Below are positions 34,721 to 46,348 of a DNA stretch of 64,000 nucleotides, one piece after another (positions within the stretch are counted from its first letter, which is position 1; every line of letters begins with the position of its first letter). Where the stretch lies: the NCBI GenBank assembly GCA_025786725.1, contig JAHLTZ010000022.1, positions 248,001 to 312,000 on the forward strand, written 5' to 3'. A model generated the notes under the pieces. That model was not told the origin of the DNA. It did not search any database and was given only the letters and a program-made list of their open reading frames with translations. The DNA comes from Syncephalis fuscata (Eukaryota > Zoopagomycota > Zoopagomycetes > Zoopagales > Piptocephalidaceae). The position numbers and the translations under genes were made by a program.

Positions 34721-35456
34721 TATAGATGTTTATGAAAGAGTAGTGTAAACTAAAAAGAAAAAAGTTATAATGTTTTTACGTATTATATAAGTACGTATCG
34801 GAAATGAAAGCAGGCAAATTTGGCAAAGTAGTAAGTTTGGGTAGTCTTACAATGTATCAAAAGTTACTAATCTCAGTTGTTCTACGTAGAAGTTTTACCT
34901 ACAAGTAGCTTCCAAACACAGTCCTTGTAAAGGTGTGTAAAGAAAAAACCGGCAGTCCTTTTCCTACACACGTCTAGGGGCAGACCCGTAATTGAGATGA
35001 GCAGACGTGTACGCCAGCAAAGGAACAAATATAAAGAAAAAAGAAGAGCGAATAGAAGTTTGAGAAGAGGAAGGACGGAGGGAGTTATTAAGGATCTAAA
35101 ACAAGTCCAGACTAAGAGAGAGAGAGCGCGCGCGCGAGTAACCAAGTGAATCAAAATGGTGTTTCAATTATGCATTATTCCAAGTAATCATTTGGAGATA
35201 AAATGACGATTATCAGCACACTACACTAATAATCCATAGCCATTGGCTTAGATCAAGTGTAGTGTTTGTACTCTGCGCTGTATACGCAAAACAACACGTG
35301 GGGCACCGTAGAACATTGGAATAATCCATTTTAATGATAGAAAACATACACATGCACAATAGACGCGTAACCATTGAAAATAGAATAGTGTTATGGAATA
35401 ACAGAAATAGAAACATAAGAACGACAAAGGAGATCAGCACTCACGGGCCTATTTTC
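34721..35456. other. Intergenic
   Basis: 5' flank of the AEC gene and 3' flank of the next minus-strand gene. A GA tract followed by CGCGCG lies at about 35116-35138. No gene recognised; open frames here are antisense low-complexity. Confidence 0.4.
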
Positions 35457-36362
35457 TTAATTATTAACGGGACGTGCAATCCGAAGTTGCCAGCGTGTTG
35501 ATGATGCATAATCAGAATCTTTTTGATGGTGTGCTAATGGTGGTACATGATTATTTTCGTCCATAGAATGATTGACAACACTATTGTTGTTGTTGTTACT
35601 GTTGTTGTTGTTGCCATGATTAGCAGTTGAGGGTAGCCAGCACACAACACTACGTTCACGTACTCGTCGAAAACCAATCACACATTTCTCTGGCACTGCA
35701 ATATCGCCCCAGGCAAGACGTGCAAACCAGCACCAGAAACAGAATACACCGTACCAAATAAGCCATATGGCGGCCGCAATACTTCGGTAATTAGCAAATA
35801 CCGTTTTGCTTACACTGGATCGGGATCCATTAGTCAGTGTAGATGAATCGAGAAAAGTGCCATTTCCAAAGAATACAAACACCGTAATAAGTAAAAGTAC
35901 AACTACAACGCAGAATCCAAGTAATTTAATAAGAACATGAGAATCATTATGCGTTTCTATTATAATTAAAACATGTTTACCAATGGTACACAGTTACAAA
36001 ATAGTTAGTATGTAAACATTACAATAACATTGACAACAATAACATTGACAACAATAACATTGACAACAATAATACTAATAACAATAGCACTAATAATAAC
36101 AACAACACTTACCAAAGTGCACATTAATTACTTGAACATCGCCACCACTTTGAAGTACACGTAGTGTTGGTGCTTTGGGCATTACTATTTGAACAGAGGA
36201 TGAAGACCCCGAGGGTAGAGCGAGCCTGCTCGACGATAACCCATGAATAGAGGCGATGGATGCTAATGATGCTGCTGGATGGGCGGTGGAAAGTGCTTCG
36301 TGGCTTGTAGTTGCGCGAGACCGCGAGGAAATGCCATCACCAGCTGGCAAACGCAGATCCAT
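35457..36362 (-). CDS. Predicted two-segment membrane protein, 2 exons, unknown function
   Basis: Exon 1 is 36362-36113 and exon 2 is 35956-35457, joined in phase 1 across a GTAAGT...TAG intron to give 249 aa. The N-terminal about 80 residues are Ser/Ala-rich and cytosolic-looking (MDLRLPAGDGISSRSRATTS). Hydrophobic segments lie at about 93-116 (VLIKLLGFCVVVVLLLITV) and 140-163 (AAAIWLIWYGVFCFWCWF). The C-terminus is hydrophilic with Asn repeats. The intronic and exonic frames are consistent, which supports the model. No family recognised. Confidence 0.65.
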
Positions 36363-36965
36363 GATCAATCAATCGATAGCAACGATAAGCTGAATATCAA
36401 TTGAACAGAAGATAGGGGCGGCAGTGTATATATTCTTATTATCCAACAGAAGGCAAAGATAATGTGCCAATACCCTATAGCAATAGACAATGGCTACTGC
36501 AACTTTAGCCGTCTAGACTACTAGCACCAAGTACCTTGGACGCAGTACTAGATAGAACTACAGCAATGTGTGTCGGCAATAACACAAGTAAAAAGGAATG
36601 TTTTAACAAAAAGAAACGAGAAAATGATGAAAATAAATGAATCTCTTTAAAGAGACTGTAGACGAGTTGAAATGCTGTATTATGGTGATGGTGGTGGTGG
36701 CCATGACTTACGAAAAGTATTAAAAGGAAAACTCAGCGTGGTAACACACAAACTTATAAATATAACAGTGTGGTAAATAGTCATTAAGAGAGAATATTTG
36801 TAGGTTAGTATTAACAACACACCACCTGACACGTTTATTTTTACTCTCTAAATTCTTGCCACCTTGGCTTTAACCTTGTAACGATTACCAGTGGTAACAG
36901 TAGTAATAGCAATAATTGTTAGTGGTGGTGTTATTTTTACTGGTGCTATCATAACCATTTGTATT
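36363..36965. other. Shared upstream region of the membrane-protein gene and NAA30
   Basis: Divergent promoter region. A GATGGTGGTGG-type tract lies near 36685-36700. No additional gene seen. Confidence 0.4.
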
Positions 36966-37785
36966 ATGGCTTCTTCATCGCCATCATTGGAGAATGTAGA
37001 AAGGCCGATTGAATATACACTCTATCGCGATGAACGACAGTTACCGGCTATTATTGCTCTGTTAGAAGCAGATCTATCAGAACCTTATAGCGTGTACACT
37101 TATCGCTATTTTATTCATGGCTGGCCATCACTTTGTTTTCTAGTAAGTTATCGGAATACGGTTACGTACTTTATTAAACTAGTGGTATCTATGTGAATCC
37201 AGGCGTGGCATGCCGATGAACTGCCGCAGGGTGATGTAGATCGTGGACAGCCTGTTGGCGTTATTGTATGCAAGCTTGATGAACATCGCGGTGCATTACG
37301 TGGCTACATTGCTATGTTAGCTGTAGCACCAACATGTCGAAAGCGTGGTATTGGTAAGTAAGAGAGAGAGAGAGAGAGAAGAGAGAAAGAAAATAGGTCT
37401 TTAAAAACAAAGTGTAATAGTATATAAATCTAATCATTAATTATAATTACAACAGGTAGTAGACTTGTTTGTCTAGCTATTGATGCTATGATTGCGCAAA
37501 AAGCCGATGAGGTAAGCATATTATTTGTATAGTTATTTATTAACAGCTGATAAATTATTGTATGCATTACAGGTTGTGTTAGAGACTGAATCGCACAACA
37601 AGGGTGCCCTTCATTTGTATGAACAGTTAGGATTTGTACGTGATAAGCGATTACATCGTTACTATCTAAATGGCGTGGATGCATTTCGATTAAAGTTATG
37701 GACAGGTATTCATATATCTGGCACGTCATTATCATTGGATAAACAGGAAGAATCAACTGAATCAACAAAAACAACAACAAATTAA
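36966..37785 (+). CDS. NAA30: N-alpha-acetyltransferase 30, NatC catalytic subunit (NAA30/MAK3), 4 exons
   Basis: GNAT-family enzyme that acetylates the N-terminal Met of Met-Leu/Ile/Phe-type proteins, as the NatC catalytic subunit. Exons are 36966-37142, 37203-37353, 37456-37511 and 37573-37785, giving 198 aa. Motifs are [23 protein letters not shown] near the N-terminus, the GNAT core [11 protein letters not shown], and the acetyl-CoA loop [31 protein letters not shown] and [15 protein letters not shown] follow. Length and motif order match MAK3 closely. A GA tract occupies intron 2 (37362-37382). The ATG at 36966 is chosen because upstream in-frame codons encode a low-complexity leader. 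Confidence 0.93.
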
Positions 37786-39995
37786 ATCAATTGTATAATT
37801 GTCTATTACAATAAAATCAAGTAATAACTTTATTATTAAATTATAATAATTAATACAATTGTCTTGATTGGTACCATTAGTGTATTTCTTACTTTATTGT
37901 TATATTTTATTATCCTATTGTTATCCTCTCTTTTACATCTTTTTACATCTTTATATCTCTTTATCTTATTACTATTCTTGCTATATTTTTTATTCTTTTC
38001 ATTCTTGTTCTTCTTATTGCCGTACTTTGTTACAGAATGTCATTTTCATTAAGGCGTGCATATGCAAACAAAGGTTAACTAGAGCACGTGAATTCACACA
38101 ATTGAAATAAGACATTGACGAAGAAAGCATGTCGTGTAACTTGTAGGCTGGTCGGCAAACCAATCGACTTATCTCTTTCCCGTCAAGTACTTATCATTTC
38201 TGAGTTGACCGAAACTGACGTTAGTATTTCATCATCGTTCCTTAGACTAGCCTGGGAGCAATTTATTTGCTGTGCATTTTAGTGAGGATTATAAATATTA
38301 GACCAGTAAATACGACTGGTCTATTTGCTATGAATCTGGACTAATAACGAGGCCCGATAGCACTATGTTCTTGATTGGTCAAAGCGAAGGACGTTTCCCA
38401 TGTCCTTGACCAATCAATGGGCCTGGGATGATGTTACTCCGTTAGTATCGTTTATAAGGCTGTGGCGGTACTTCATCCTTGGTCCGTCTTTCTTCCTTGT
38501 CCTTTCACACTAACACGCTAACACATTAACACACACACACACACACACACACACAACACACTAGCAATATTGTTTAGCAACATTGCTACCTACCATATCT
38601 CATCACTCATTCTGTCTCTCTATTTCAAATCCACTCAGACGGATTCCTTCCATTTCATCACCACCTTTCCTGGTTGTCGTATTTTTTTGGTTGTGTTGCC
38701 GCACACGCCATCCTACCATAGCTTCACATCCTATTCTATCCACTCCTCACTACGCTGAGCTCAGCCAACTGCAAACTAGCTAGCTCTTTATAGCATTCTG
38801 ATACTTTATATCCTAACACCGTTATCATACTAACCACCTTACTATTATTACTGCCACACCAACCCCGCCTATTGATTGCTCCGTTTACTATTCCTACTAC
38901 TTTACATTATACACTACTTACTACTAGACGCTTGCCTTATGACTGTTGGCGCATAGTGTCGTATATTAGGTAAGAGATCGCGTAGGTATAAATAGTGCAA
39001 TTTGACCGAAGCATAGCTGCAAGCGCATTGTACTGTACTATTGCTTATTTACCATGTTTATTAAACTTAATGGCTATTCTATCGTATGTTAAGCGTGGTT
39101 GTATCATATTTATTGCCGTCCTTTTTGCTGTATTGGAAACCGCTACTGATGGTGCAGATATGATCTGCTGATAAGAGCTTATACACTCCTCTATTTTGGC
39201 ATATCATGTCTGCACCATGGGTGGCTGCATCCATTGCTTGCATGCTAAAGCATTGTATAACATTAATTACAGCAATAACGATGACAGCAGCTATAACGCA
39301 ATAGCGATTGCTTACAAAGTAGAGCGAAACAGTATGTAGTAGTAATGAAACGCTCATAGTGCCATTACTACTAATGATAATGTGTTGTACGCATATAGAC
39401 AGAGCTATTGAGCTAATTTATGAATTAATAATTATGCATATATACATGATGCTGTCTGTATGCTTACATATAATACTCTTTTAATTGAATTTATTCCGCG
39501 TGATCCCGCATCATGTGGCTGAAATACATTGATAGAATGATTGGCTGTATACGTTGATCCTTTTGGTGACCAAAGGGGTGTATGACCTCATCGCATCCTT
39601 GACCCCATCATTTTGGCGTCATGAGAGCTGCCTTTTTTACTCTACGTTTTTGATCTTCTTCCATACGTCTCTCTCGTTTCTGGATAGCAGTAGTAGTCGT
39701 GGCAATAGCAGCAACACTAGGCATATCCTCCGCTGGTACAAACTTTTCTGCATTGTATGTGCGTACGTGTGTATATGTACGCGTGTATATCCCACCAACA
39801 GCCTGTTAACCAGCTATTTATACCTTCCGATACCTATACGTGTACACTTTAGGTCCTTTATACAGAAAGCGTTTTCTACACCAGCCGGCCAACTAACTAA
39901 ACGGCCAACTGACCAACCGGCCAATCAATTGGACTTACATGGCGAGTAAGGCTTGTTTAACCGGGTTTTCTATATACTACTAGTGCTTGTACACC
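37786..39995. other. 2.2-kb upstream region of the SWIB gene with hairpins and CCAAT elements
   Basis: Contains two perfect-arm hairpins (38299-38323; 38371-38417), a TATA-like TTATAAGG near 38452 followed by a pyrimidine-rich stretch, and an (AC)n tract at 38528-38554. It may hold the real transcription start and a long 5' leader of the downstream gene. Open frames at 38570 and 39554 have no recognisable domains and are not called. Confidence 0.5.
38299..38417. promoter_or_regulatory. Two adjacent inverted repeats, one built from opposed CCAAT boxes
   Basis: TAGACCAGT (38299-38307) pairs perfectly with ACTGGTCTA (38315-38323). TTGATTGGTCAA (38371-38382) pairs with TTGACCAATCAA (38406-38417), extended inward by GGAC/GTCC and outward by GGCCC (38351) and GGGCC (38419). 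The second pair places ATTGG and CCAAT head to head. This could bind CCAAT factors (HAP/NF-Y) or form a cruciform; that is inference. Confidence 0.5.
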
Positions 39996-41977
39996 ATGGC
40001 CTATATATCTACCGAGCAAATGGCGCACCGGATCACTGGTAAGTAGGACCTGGGAGCAGGCCTATGCTGCGGCGATTAACACCGTATCTTTCCTTCCTTC
40101 TCGTTGATTACTGTTTCCCTTACAGAGATTCTTGCCACGGCAGATCTTAATACGATCACCGCAAAGCAGGTGCGTCGTCAGCTCGAGTATGAAAACAATA
40201 CAAATTTAAATTCACGCAAACAAGAAATTGATAATTTGATTATGGCTTGCTTAAATAATATGCAAATGGGCGCGGCCGCTGCTGCCGCCGGTATGAGTGG
40301 CCTGACGTTGCCACCGCATCAACAGCATATGCATCCGCAGCAATCGCAACAGCAATCACAGCAACAGCCACCGCCACCATCACAACAGCAGCAACAGCAA
40401 ATGCAAGTATCACAAGCACTACAGCAATCGCAACATCCAGGGCAGCATATGTCCCATACACAGCAGCAGTCTGGATTTATGCTACCACATCAGATGCCAA
40501 ATATGGGCCAACCTGCACATCGAATGCAAACGCCAGGCCAACAATTACCAGGCCAACAGCAGCATATTCTACCGCTGCCTGTAACTACAGCCCATGGCCT
40601 ACCGCCACCACCTATGCAAAACGTATTTTCACATGCGATGCATCAACAGCCTGGCTTTCCTTCGCCAACATCACATCAACATAATGTTATGGCTGCTGCG
40701 CTTGCGCAAAATCCATCAATGGTCCTACCACCACCTATGCAACAGCCATATGTTTTACCACCAGGTACATCAGTACAAATGGCAACATCGGTCGGCAATA
40801 GCCTACTTGGTGGTAATTCAATGAATCCAAATACACCAACATCAGCAACGGACGCTACAGGGAAACTACTCAATATTATTACACAAAATCAGCTTGCTGG
40901 TGCACGTCGCCGTCCTTTATCTAGTCAGCAGGTCGAAGATGAAGAAGAAAAGCCGAAAAAAGTGTCTAAAAAGGCAAAGTCGCGCAAGAAGCCACCACAA
41001 AACTTGGATCCTAATCGCCCAAAACGCGCCACACCTCTTACCAAGCCTATGCGACTATCGCCGGACCTTATGGCTGTCGTAGGCGTTGCAGAGCTTGGTC
41101 GTGCGCAAGTAGTCAAGGCAATTTGGGGATATATTCGCCAATACAATCTACAAGATCCAAATGATAAACGCTATTTTACAACAGATGACAAACTACGTGT
41201 TATTTTTAACGGTCTTCAACGATTAAATTGCTTTGAAATGAACAAATATCTATCTGCTCATTTGTCTAAAATAGAAACAGATACAACACCCAATCAAAGT
41301 CCAGCTAGCACCAGTGTTTCATCTAGCAGAAAAACAATGACGCCTTCTACCACAGATACAAATACAGATATACAAAGTCCAGCCATGCCAGGTGGTCATA
41401 TATACCATCCACTTAGTCCCACAACACCCGATGATCCATTTGGCTCTATCACCCGGTCCGAATGGGAGCTTGTTAAGCCAATGCGTCTATCAGCAGATCT
41501 AGCAGCAATTGTTGGTACACACGAAATGGGCGCGCTCTTGTAGTCAAGGCAGTTTGGACATATATTCGTCAATGTAATCTACAAGATCCAAATGATAAAC
41601 GCTATTTTACAACAGACGACAAACTCCGTGTTATTTTCAATGGTCTTCACCGAATGAGCTGCTTTGAAATAAATCAGTACCTAGAATCGCATCTTACTGA
41701 GATTGAAACGGACACACCAGGCCAAAATAATCTAGGTACCAGGCTTACTGCTGCCAATAGCGATCCAACAAGTATCGATGTGACAGCAGCAGCGGCGGCA
41801 GCGGTGGCTGGTCTGCAAGGTACACACATGGCTTCAGGCCATCCACACCATCTACTTAATCTTACATCGTCTATGGATCCGCTTGTGTCATCGGCTAGTG
41901 TAGTGCCGGATTTACGAGCCGTCTCTTCGGCAGTTGGTCTACCACCCACGCCCATTGGAGAATTAAAATCTGAATAG
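39996..41977 (+). CDS. DEK_C plus two SWIB/MDM2 domains (UAF30/TRI1-like), 2 exons, one apparent frameshift
   Basis: Nuclear chromatin-associated protein resembling fungal UAF30/TRI1. Exon 1 (39996-40038, MAYISTEQMAHRIT) joins exon 2 (40126 onward) in phase 1 and completes a DEK C-terminal domain (TITAKQVRRQLEYE; SRKQEIDNLIMACLNN). A Gln/Pro/Met-rich region follows (about residues 75-290), then a Lys-rich patch (EKPKKVSKKAKSRKK). SWIB 1 begins KPMRLSPDLMAVVG and SWIB 2 begins KPMRLSADLAAIVG. The two share long identical runs (LQDPNDKRYFTTDDKLRVIF), so the domain was duplicated internally. The frame breaks near 41533; one C in GGGCGCGCTC restores GRALVVKAVW. Total about 650 aa. Confidence 0.82.
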
Positions 41978-42715
41978 ACGATTCGAGTATTCACAAGTTA
42001 CTATTTACCACTATTACATTACACACACACACACACACAACTTATTACTTCTCTTCTTCGCCTGTCTTTTTTATTTGCGATCACTTTTACTTAAGCTGGA
42101 CGCTAATATCGATTTTTAATGCTATGTTTGTCTACGTAATTTGGTAGTAATTGCCATACATCCATTCACCCACTCACTCACTCACTCATCATTGATGGCC
42201 ATATTTACACATTTTAACGATTCTTTGCTCTTCTTTCGTCTTTTCTTCTTTTCCATTGTGTCATCAGTCTGTTTCCTGTCGTTTGCGTCGACATCTTCAT
42301 CGCAGACGGCATACGATGCTGCAAAAAGATGAATGGCTTGTTTAGCATACTGCTACCATTTTTGTTACTATTGCTCTCGCGTACCCCCATTCACGCTCTA
42401 CTATCTGTGACTTTGTTGTTATGCACGTGTGCTTGTTCATTCTACATCAGCTTTATATTTAACAGGAAAAATGTTGTTGTTGTTGTTGTTGTCTGCGTTA
42501 ATATATATACTATTACACAAAGTGAAGCTCTAATAGATTATACTAGTTTTGTTTCATTAAACCTACTGTTGTTACGAAAAAAGATTACATAATATTAATA
42601 CCAATACTAAATTATTACCCAATACTAATAACACTAAATCATTAAGGTTATTATAAATAATAAAACTTTACTTATCGGTTTATTCACTTTCATTCACACC
42701 AACTTTATTCTTATT
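41978..42715. other. Intergenic between the SWIB gene and COX23
   Basis: 3' flank with an (AC)n tract at 42020-42040 and a TTG repeat near 42472-42491. The open frames here are pyrimidine-rich low-complexity. No gene called. Confidence 0.4.
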
Positions 42716-43026
42716 ATGGCTGCAAATACTTCGTCGTCAACTGTAGATCTTACGGCATTCAACAATAAGCCAGCCACATTGTTTATGGACCCATGTGCCA
42801 AACAAAGCAAAGAGAGTCTACGTTGTTTGGAGGACAATCCAGGAGATAAGAACAAGTGTACAGCCTACTTTGAGGCTTACCGGGATTGCAAAAAGATTTG
42901 GGCAAGTACCTATACCGACTATACGTGTATCTACATCTATTATGAGCACTAATATATTGGTATGTCGTTACTGTTTAGTTGGATGCACGTCGGGAAGAAC
43001 GAAAGCGACGAAATGGTCTAACATGA
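42716..43026 (+). CDS. COX23: COX23/CHCHD7-like twin-CX9C protein, 2 exons with a GC-AG intron
   Basis: Small intermembrane-space protein needed for cytochrome c oxidase assembly and imported through the MIA40 pathway. Exon 1 is 42716-42901 and exon 2 is 42979-43026, giving 77 aa. The CHCH fold is clear: MDPCAKQSKESLRCLED and KNKCTAYFEAYRDCKKIW form two Cys-x9-Cys pairs, followed by LDARREERKRRNG from exon 2. The intron donor is GCAAGT. Without splicing the frame runs into unrelated residues, whereas splicing restores the family ending, so the GC-AG intron is well supported. Confidence 0.88.
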
Positions 43027-43068
43027 ATAAAATACCGCTTTTATATTTTACTCACTTGTTCTGTCATC

Positions 43069-43353
43069 ATGTCTTTTTGTTGTAATGGACCGGGTGGCGC
43101 TTTAAGTGCTCCAGTACGTGCGTTAGTGTACTTTCCAACGATATTGACACGTCAATCGACCAATGACATTGGCAATAAACTGCCGTTATATATTGCACCT
43201 GATTGGAAAGAAGCCGGTAAACTTGCAGACACCAAGCTAATCAGTCTAGTAGGTAAATAGACGAGTGCAGTCTAATAAGTTCAGAATAGTAGTTTGACTA
43301 TTGCTTGTATAGGCAGAGCAGTTCCGTATGATACAAGTGATGCCGCGTATTAA
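43069..43353 (+). CDS. Small protein of unknown function, 2 exons
   Basis: Exon 1 (43069-43252) joins exon 2 (43313-43353) through a GTAAAT...TATAG phase-1 intron, giving about 75 aa beginning MSFCCNGPGGALSAPVRALV and ending in GRAVPYDTSDAAY. I recognise no family. The N-terminus is moderately hydrophobic without a clear signal peptide. It starts only 43 bp after the COX23 stop on the same strand, so it is either a separate small gene with a very short spacer or a chance frame. Balanced amino-acid composition and the sensible splice extension favour a gene. Confidence 0.45.
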
Positions 43354-43534
43354 GCCATGCTGCTTATTCATTAGCTAATTGTTTATCTGAATCAACCAAG
43401 GTTGTAGACAATAATTTATTATCAATACAAATCATCAATGGTATTTCGATAGAGATACGTGACTGGTTAGGAAATTACCTTTCAATGGGTAAGTAATTAT
43501 TTACGATAAAAGATTGTCTATTTGTTGATAAAAT

Positions 43535-44275
43535 AATAGTACTTTGAATAAGATGTGATAAGTATAGAATATGCCGACGTACAATGATAAAATATAGAAG
43601 AGAAGGGAGATGAGTGAATGGGTTAAAGTTGAAGAAATAAGCATGATATAAACAGCAATACTGTGAATCATTTAATCACCACCAGTATAATGCCATCAAA
43701 CTGTTATGGGCAATAGTATTTTGTAAAAATAGCTGTTGGTAAAGTATAATGGCCTTGTAATAAAAAAGCCTCAATAGCGTATAAATGATGTCGCCATTGT
43801 TTCATTAATGGCATAAGCAAATATAGAATTGTATTGGTATGGTAGACAGAATAGATAGTATGAATGTGATGATTATATGATATTGTTTATTAGGTATTAG
43901 TTATATTATTAATATGCATTGTCCCTGCGTTAAAACCTTTTTACTTGAATTATGACAACGTCAATAAAGCAACAGTACTATAATATACTTTCGAATCTAT
44001 ACAATATAGTAACATTTGAACAAAAGCCAAATAGTCAGAGATAAAAACAGCAATTATTTTATTTATCGGTGCTATTGTTGAATAACTAACAATAGAATGC
44101 ATATTCAATATGTAAATACCGTCAAGTGCAAAGAAAAAGAAAGGGAGATGTAATAATGTAGATTGTATGTTGTTGTTAATATGAGTGAATTAATACAATG
44201 TGAAATAAAAGCATCATTAATGTGAATAAAAAGTACGTCATTTGACACCAACTACTCATTATCATAAAACATATT
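43535..44275 (+). repeat. Dispersed repeat, copy B (0.74 kb)
   Basis: Matches the distal part of copies A (about 31757-32492) and C, beginning AATAGTACTTTGAATAAG and stopping at ACATAT. It differs by a few substitutions (for example GCCGACG against GCTGACG at the start) and single-base indels. It lacks the proximal half present in A and C and the terminal AATAAAAGTCATTTGACTTC unit, so it is 5'- and 3'-truncated relative to them. Confidence 0.9.
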
Positions 44276-44456
44276 ATTACAAAACATTGACTAAAATTTA
44301 ATTAAATAATGCTTTATTATGTGTCAAGAAATAGCCCTTTACGCTCAGCGAATAGGACAAGGAATGCTTTCAAGAAAAGGAAAGAAAATAAATTAGCACA
44401 TGTTATTGTGCCATCAAGCTGTCTAAAGGCCTTTTTGATTAAATATCACAGTCATC

Positions 44457-45599
44457 TTAGATGGAAGGAGAACCAGGTCGTTGATTAAGAAAAGGCTGTT
44501 TATCGCTGTACGGACTTGACATCCGCTTATAAGATGGACTGCTGGTGGTTAAAACGGCACTGGGCGGCCGAGTTATATTAGAAAAGTTGCTTACTGTTGA
44601 TGCACGTCGCCCCTGTCCTCCCAACGACGATACAATAGACGCTCGCATTCGAGATCGTATCGTTGGTGGCGACACCATAATAGTAGGAATGACAAACTGG
44701 CTTGCTTTTTCGTTTGGCATATTATTATTCGTAGCGGCCACACTGTGCTTTCGTCGTCGGTAACGACGTACAAGTGATACCACAATACAGATGATTGCCA
44801 GACAAGCAACAATACCGCCAACAGTACATGCTGCCACGATCGGCACGAGATGGGATCGACTATTAGCCGTGTTTGCTTGTTCATTTGTCATACTCGTTTC
44901 TTCGGCAGCAGCAGCTAAATAATAAACATTATATTAGTATTAATTAAACAAAGTAACTATTGCGTATACATATAACCTACCTAAAGTGATTCGCAAGTCG
45001 GCTGGCTGTTGTTTGATGTTTGTATTGTTAGCCTGTCGTATGACAAGGCGTAATAATCGATAGGCACGGCTATTCAACATATCATTTGTAACGACTAAAT
45101 CCGTTACATTCGTGCCACTTTGAGAGTTCTCGACCGTCTTGTTCCAGATTGACTCGCGCGTTGCGATATCCTCCAATGAAAGCAGTATGCTGACGTTGCG
45201 TGCAACCGGTTGCGTAAAAAAGGGAGAAGTCGTATTCCACGCGATGTTAATTGTAGAGTCGACTCCAAATATCGTTTCGTTTCCAGGAGAACAATAATGA
45301 TTGGCAAGACACTTGTCCACCGGGACTGCATTATGCGTATTGATATAGAAGGAAAGTGAACATCATAGTTGGTTGGTTAGCTATTAAGATCGACGTAGTG
45401 CTCTGTGCACAACAATGTGATATAACATTGGTAGAAAAAACTAACCTTGTCGCCGAGTGAGGTGCTGCAGCGAAACACCTTCTGGATATTGTGCCGTTAA
45501 TGCCATGGCACCATTATTGCTACTGCCGCTGCCACCAAAGCAGCAGAATACAAGTAGCAAAAGTAATGCATAGAAAAATGTAGTTTGAAAGACAGTCAT
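44457..45599 (-). CDS. Type I single-pass membrane glycoprotein, 3 exons, unknown function
   Basis: Exons are 45599-45446, 45325-44981 and 44914-44457, giving 318 aa. A signal peptide opens it (MTVFQTTFFYALLLLLVFCC). The extracellular part has several N-glycosylation sequons (GNETI, WNTTS, RNVSI, WNKTV, TNVTD, NNTN) and a Cys pair (KCLANHYC). One membrane helix lies near residues 195-218 (IVAACTVGGIVACLAIICIV), followed by the basic stop-transfer RRYRRRK and a Ser-rich cytosolic tail. The layout resembles fungal wall-stress or cell-surface receptors, but there is no WSC domain and no Ser/Thr mucin stretch, so no role is assigned. Donors are GTTAGT and GTAGGT. Confidence 0.7.
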
Positions 45600-46348
45600 T
45601 GCTTGAATGGTGCAAATAAATAATTATGCACCCTATTGCGGCAGTTCTACGATAAGGTAAGAAACAGCAACAGCAACAGCAATAATATTAGAATACTGGC
45701 TATTAATAATGAACTAGCAATAGAAAATAGACGGCACTGCCGCGGATGAGCTATGGGTATGGGTGTATATATGGCTATTGGAAAAAAAGGGCGGAGTGAA
45801 GACGATGTTACAAAATGTCGCTGCATTTGCGGTTGCCTAATGTGGCGATAGAAATTAAAGGAGCAGATAGAGGAAGGAATAAGGCGGCCGCCTCGGATCA
45901 CTATGGTTGGCTTCAGAAAAAAGACTATTTATCCTTGAACTAAATGGAGAACGTGTTTTTACAAGTGCTAATTTCATATAATACTAAACAAAATAAACCG
46001 ATAAGCCGTTCATTTATCTATTAATAAAATTGTTGTCGTGTGAATAATAATGTCATTGTGTTAATTACAATGACTGTCATAACTGCGTTGTAGATTAAAA
46101 TACTAATAATAATTTTGCTTGTTTCTTCAATGAACACAACACACACACACACACACACACTTGTTCACTACACTCCCTTAAAGCCTACCAACTATAACAA
46201 CAACAACGAGGTTTACAGGGCTGTTGTTGCCCTATTTGTACTAGTTTTATTGCTTGTATTTCTTGAGCTACACTGGCCGTGTTTGGGTAGGCGGTGTACG
46301 AATCTAAACGCTAGTACGATCTATTTTGGTGGGTTCAAACAGTAGAGA
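45600..46348. other. Divergent promoter region
   Basis: Between the minus-strand membrane protein and the plus-strand RhoGAP gene. A (CA)n tract lies at 46138-46160. No other gene seen. Confidence 0.4.

Noticed and set aside
37864-38783. Leu/Phe/Tyr-rich and Ser/His-rich frames downstream of NAA30
   Set aside because: Low-complexity translation of TTAT-rich and CT-rich DNA. No domain.
39554-39949. 131-codon frame just upstream of the SWIB gene
   Set aside because: It ends before the SWIB start, has no motif, and lies in the pyrimidine-rich leader. Probably a 5' untranslated sequence.
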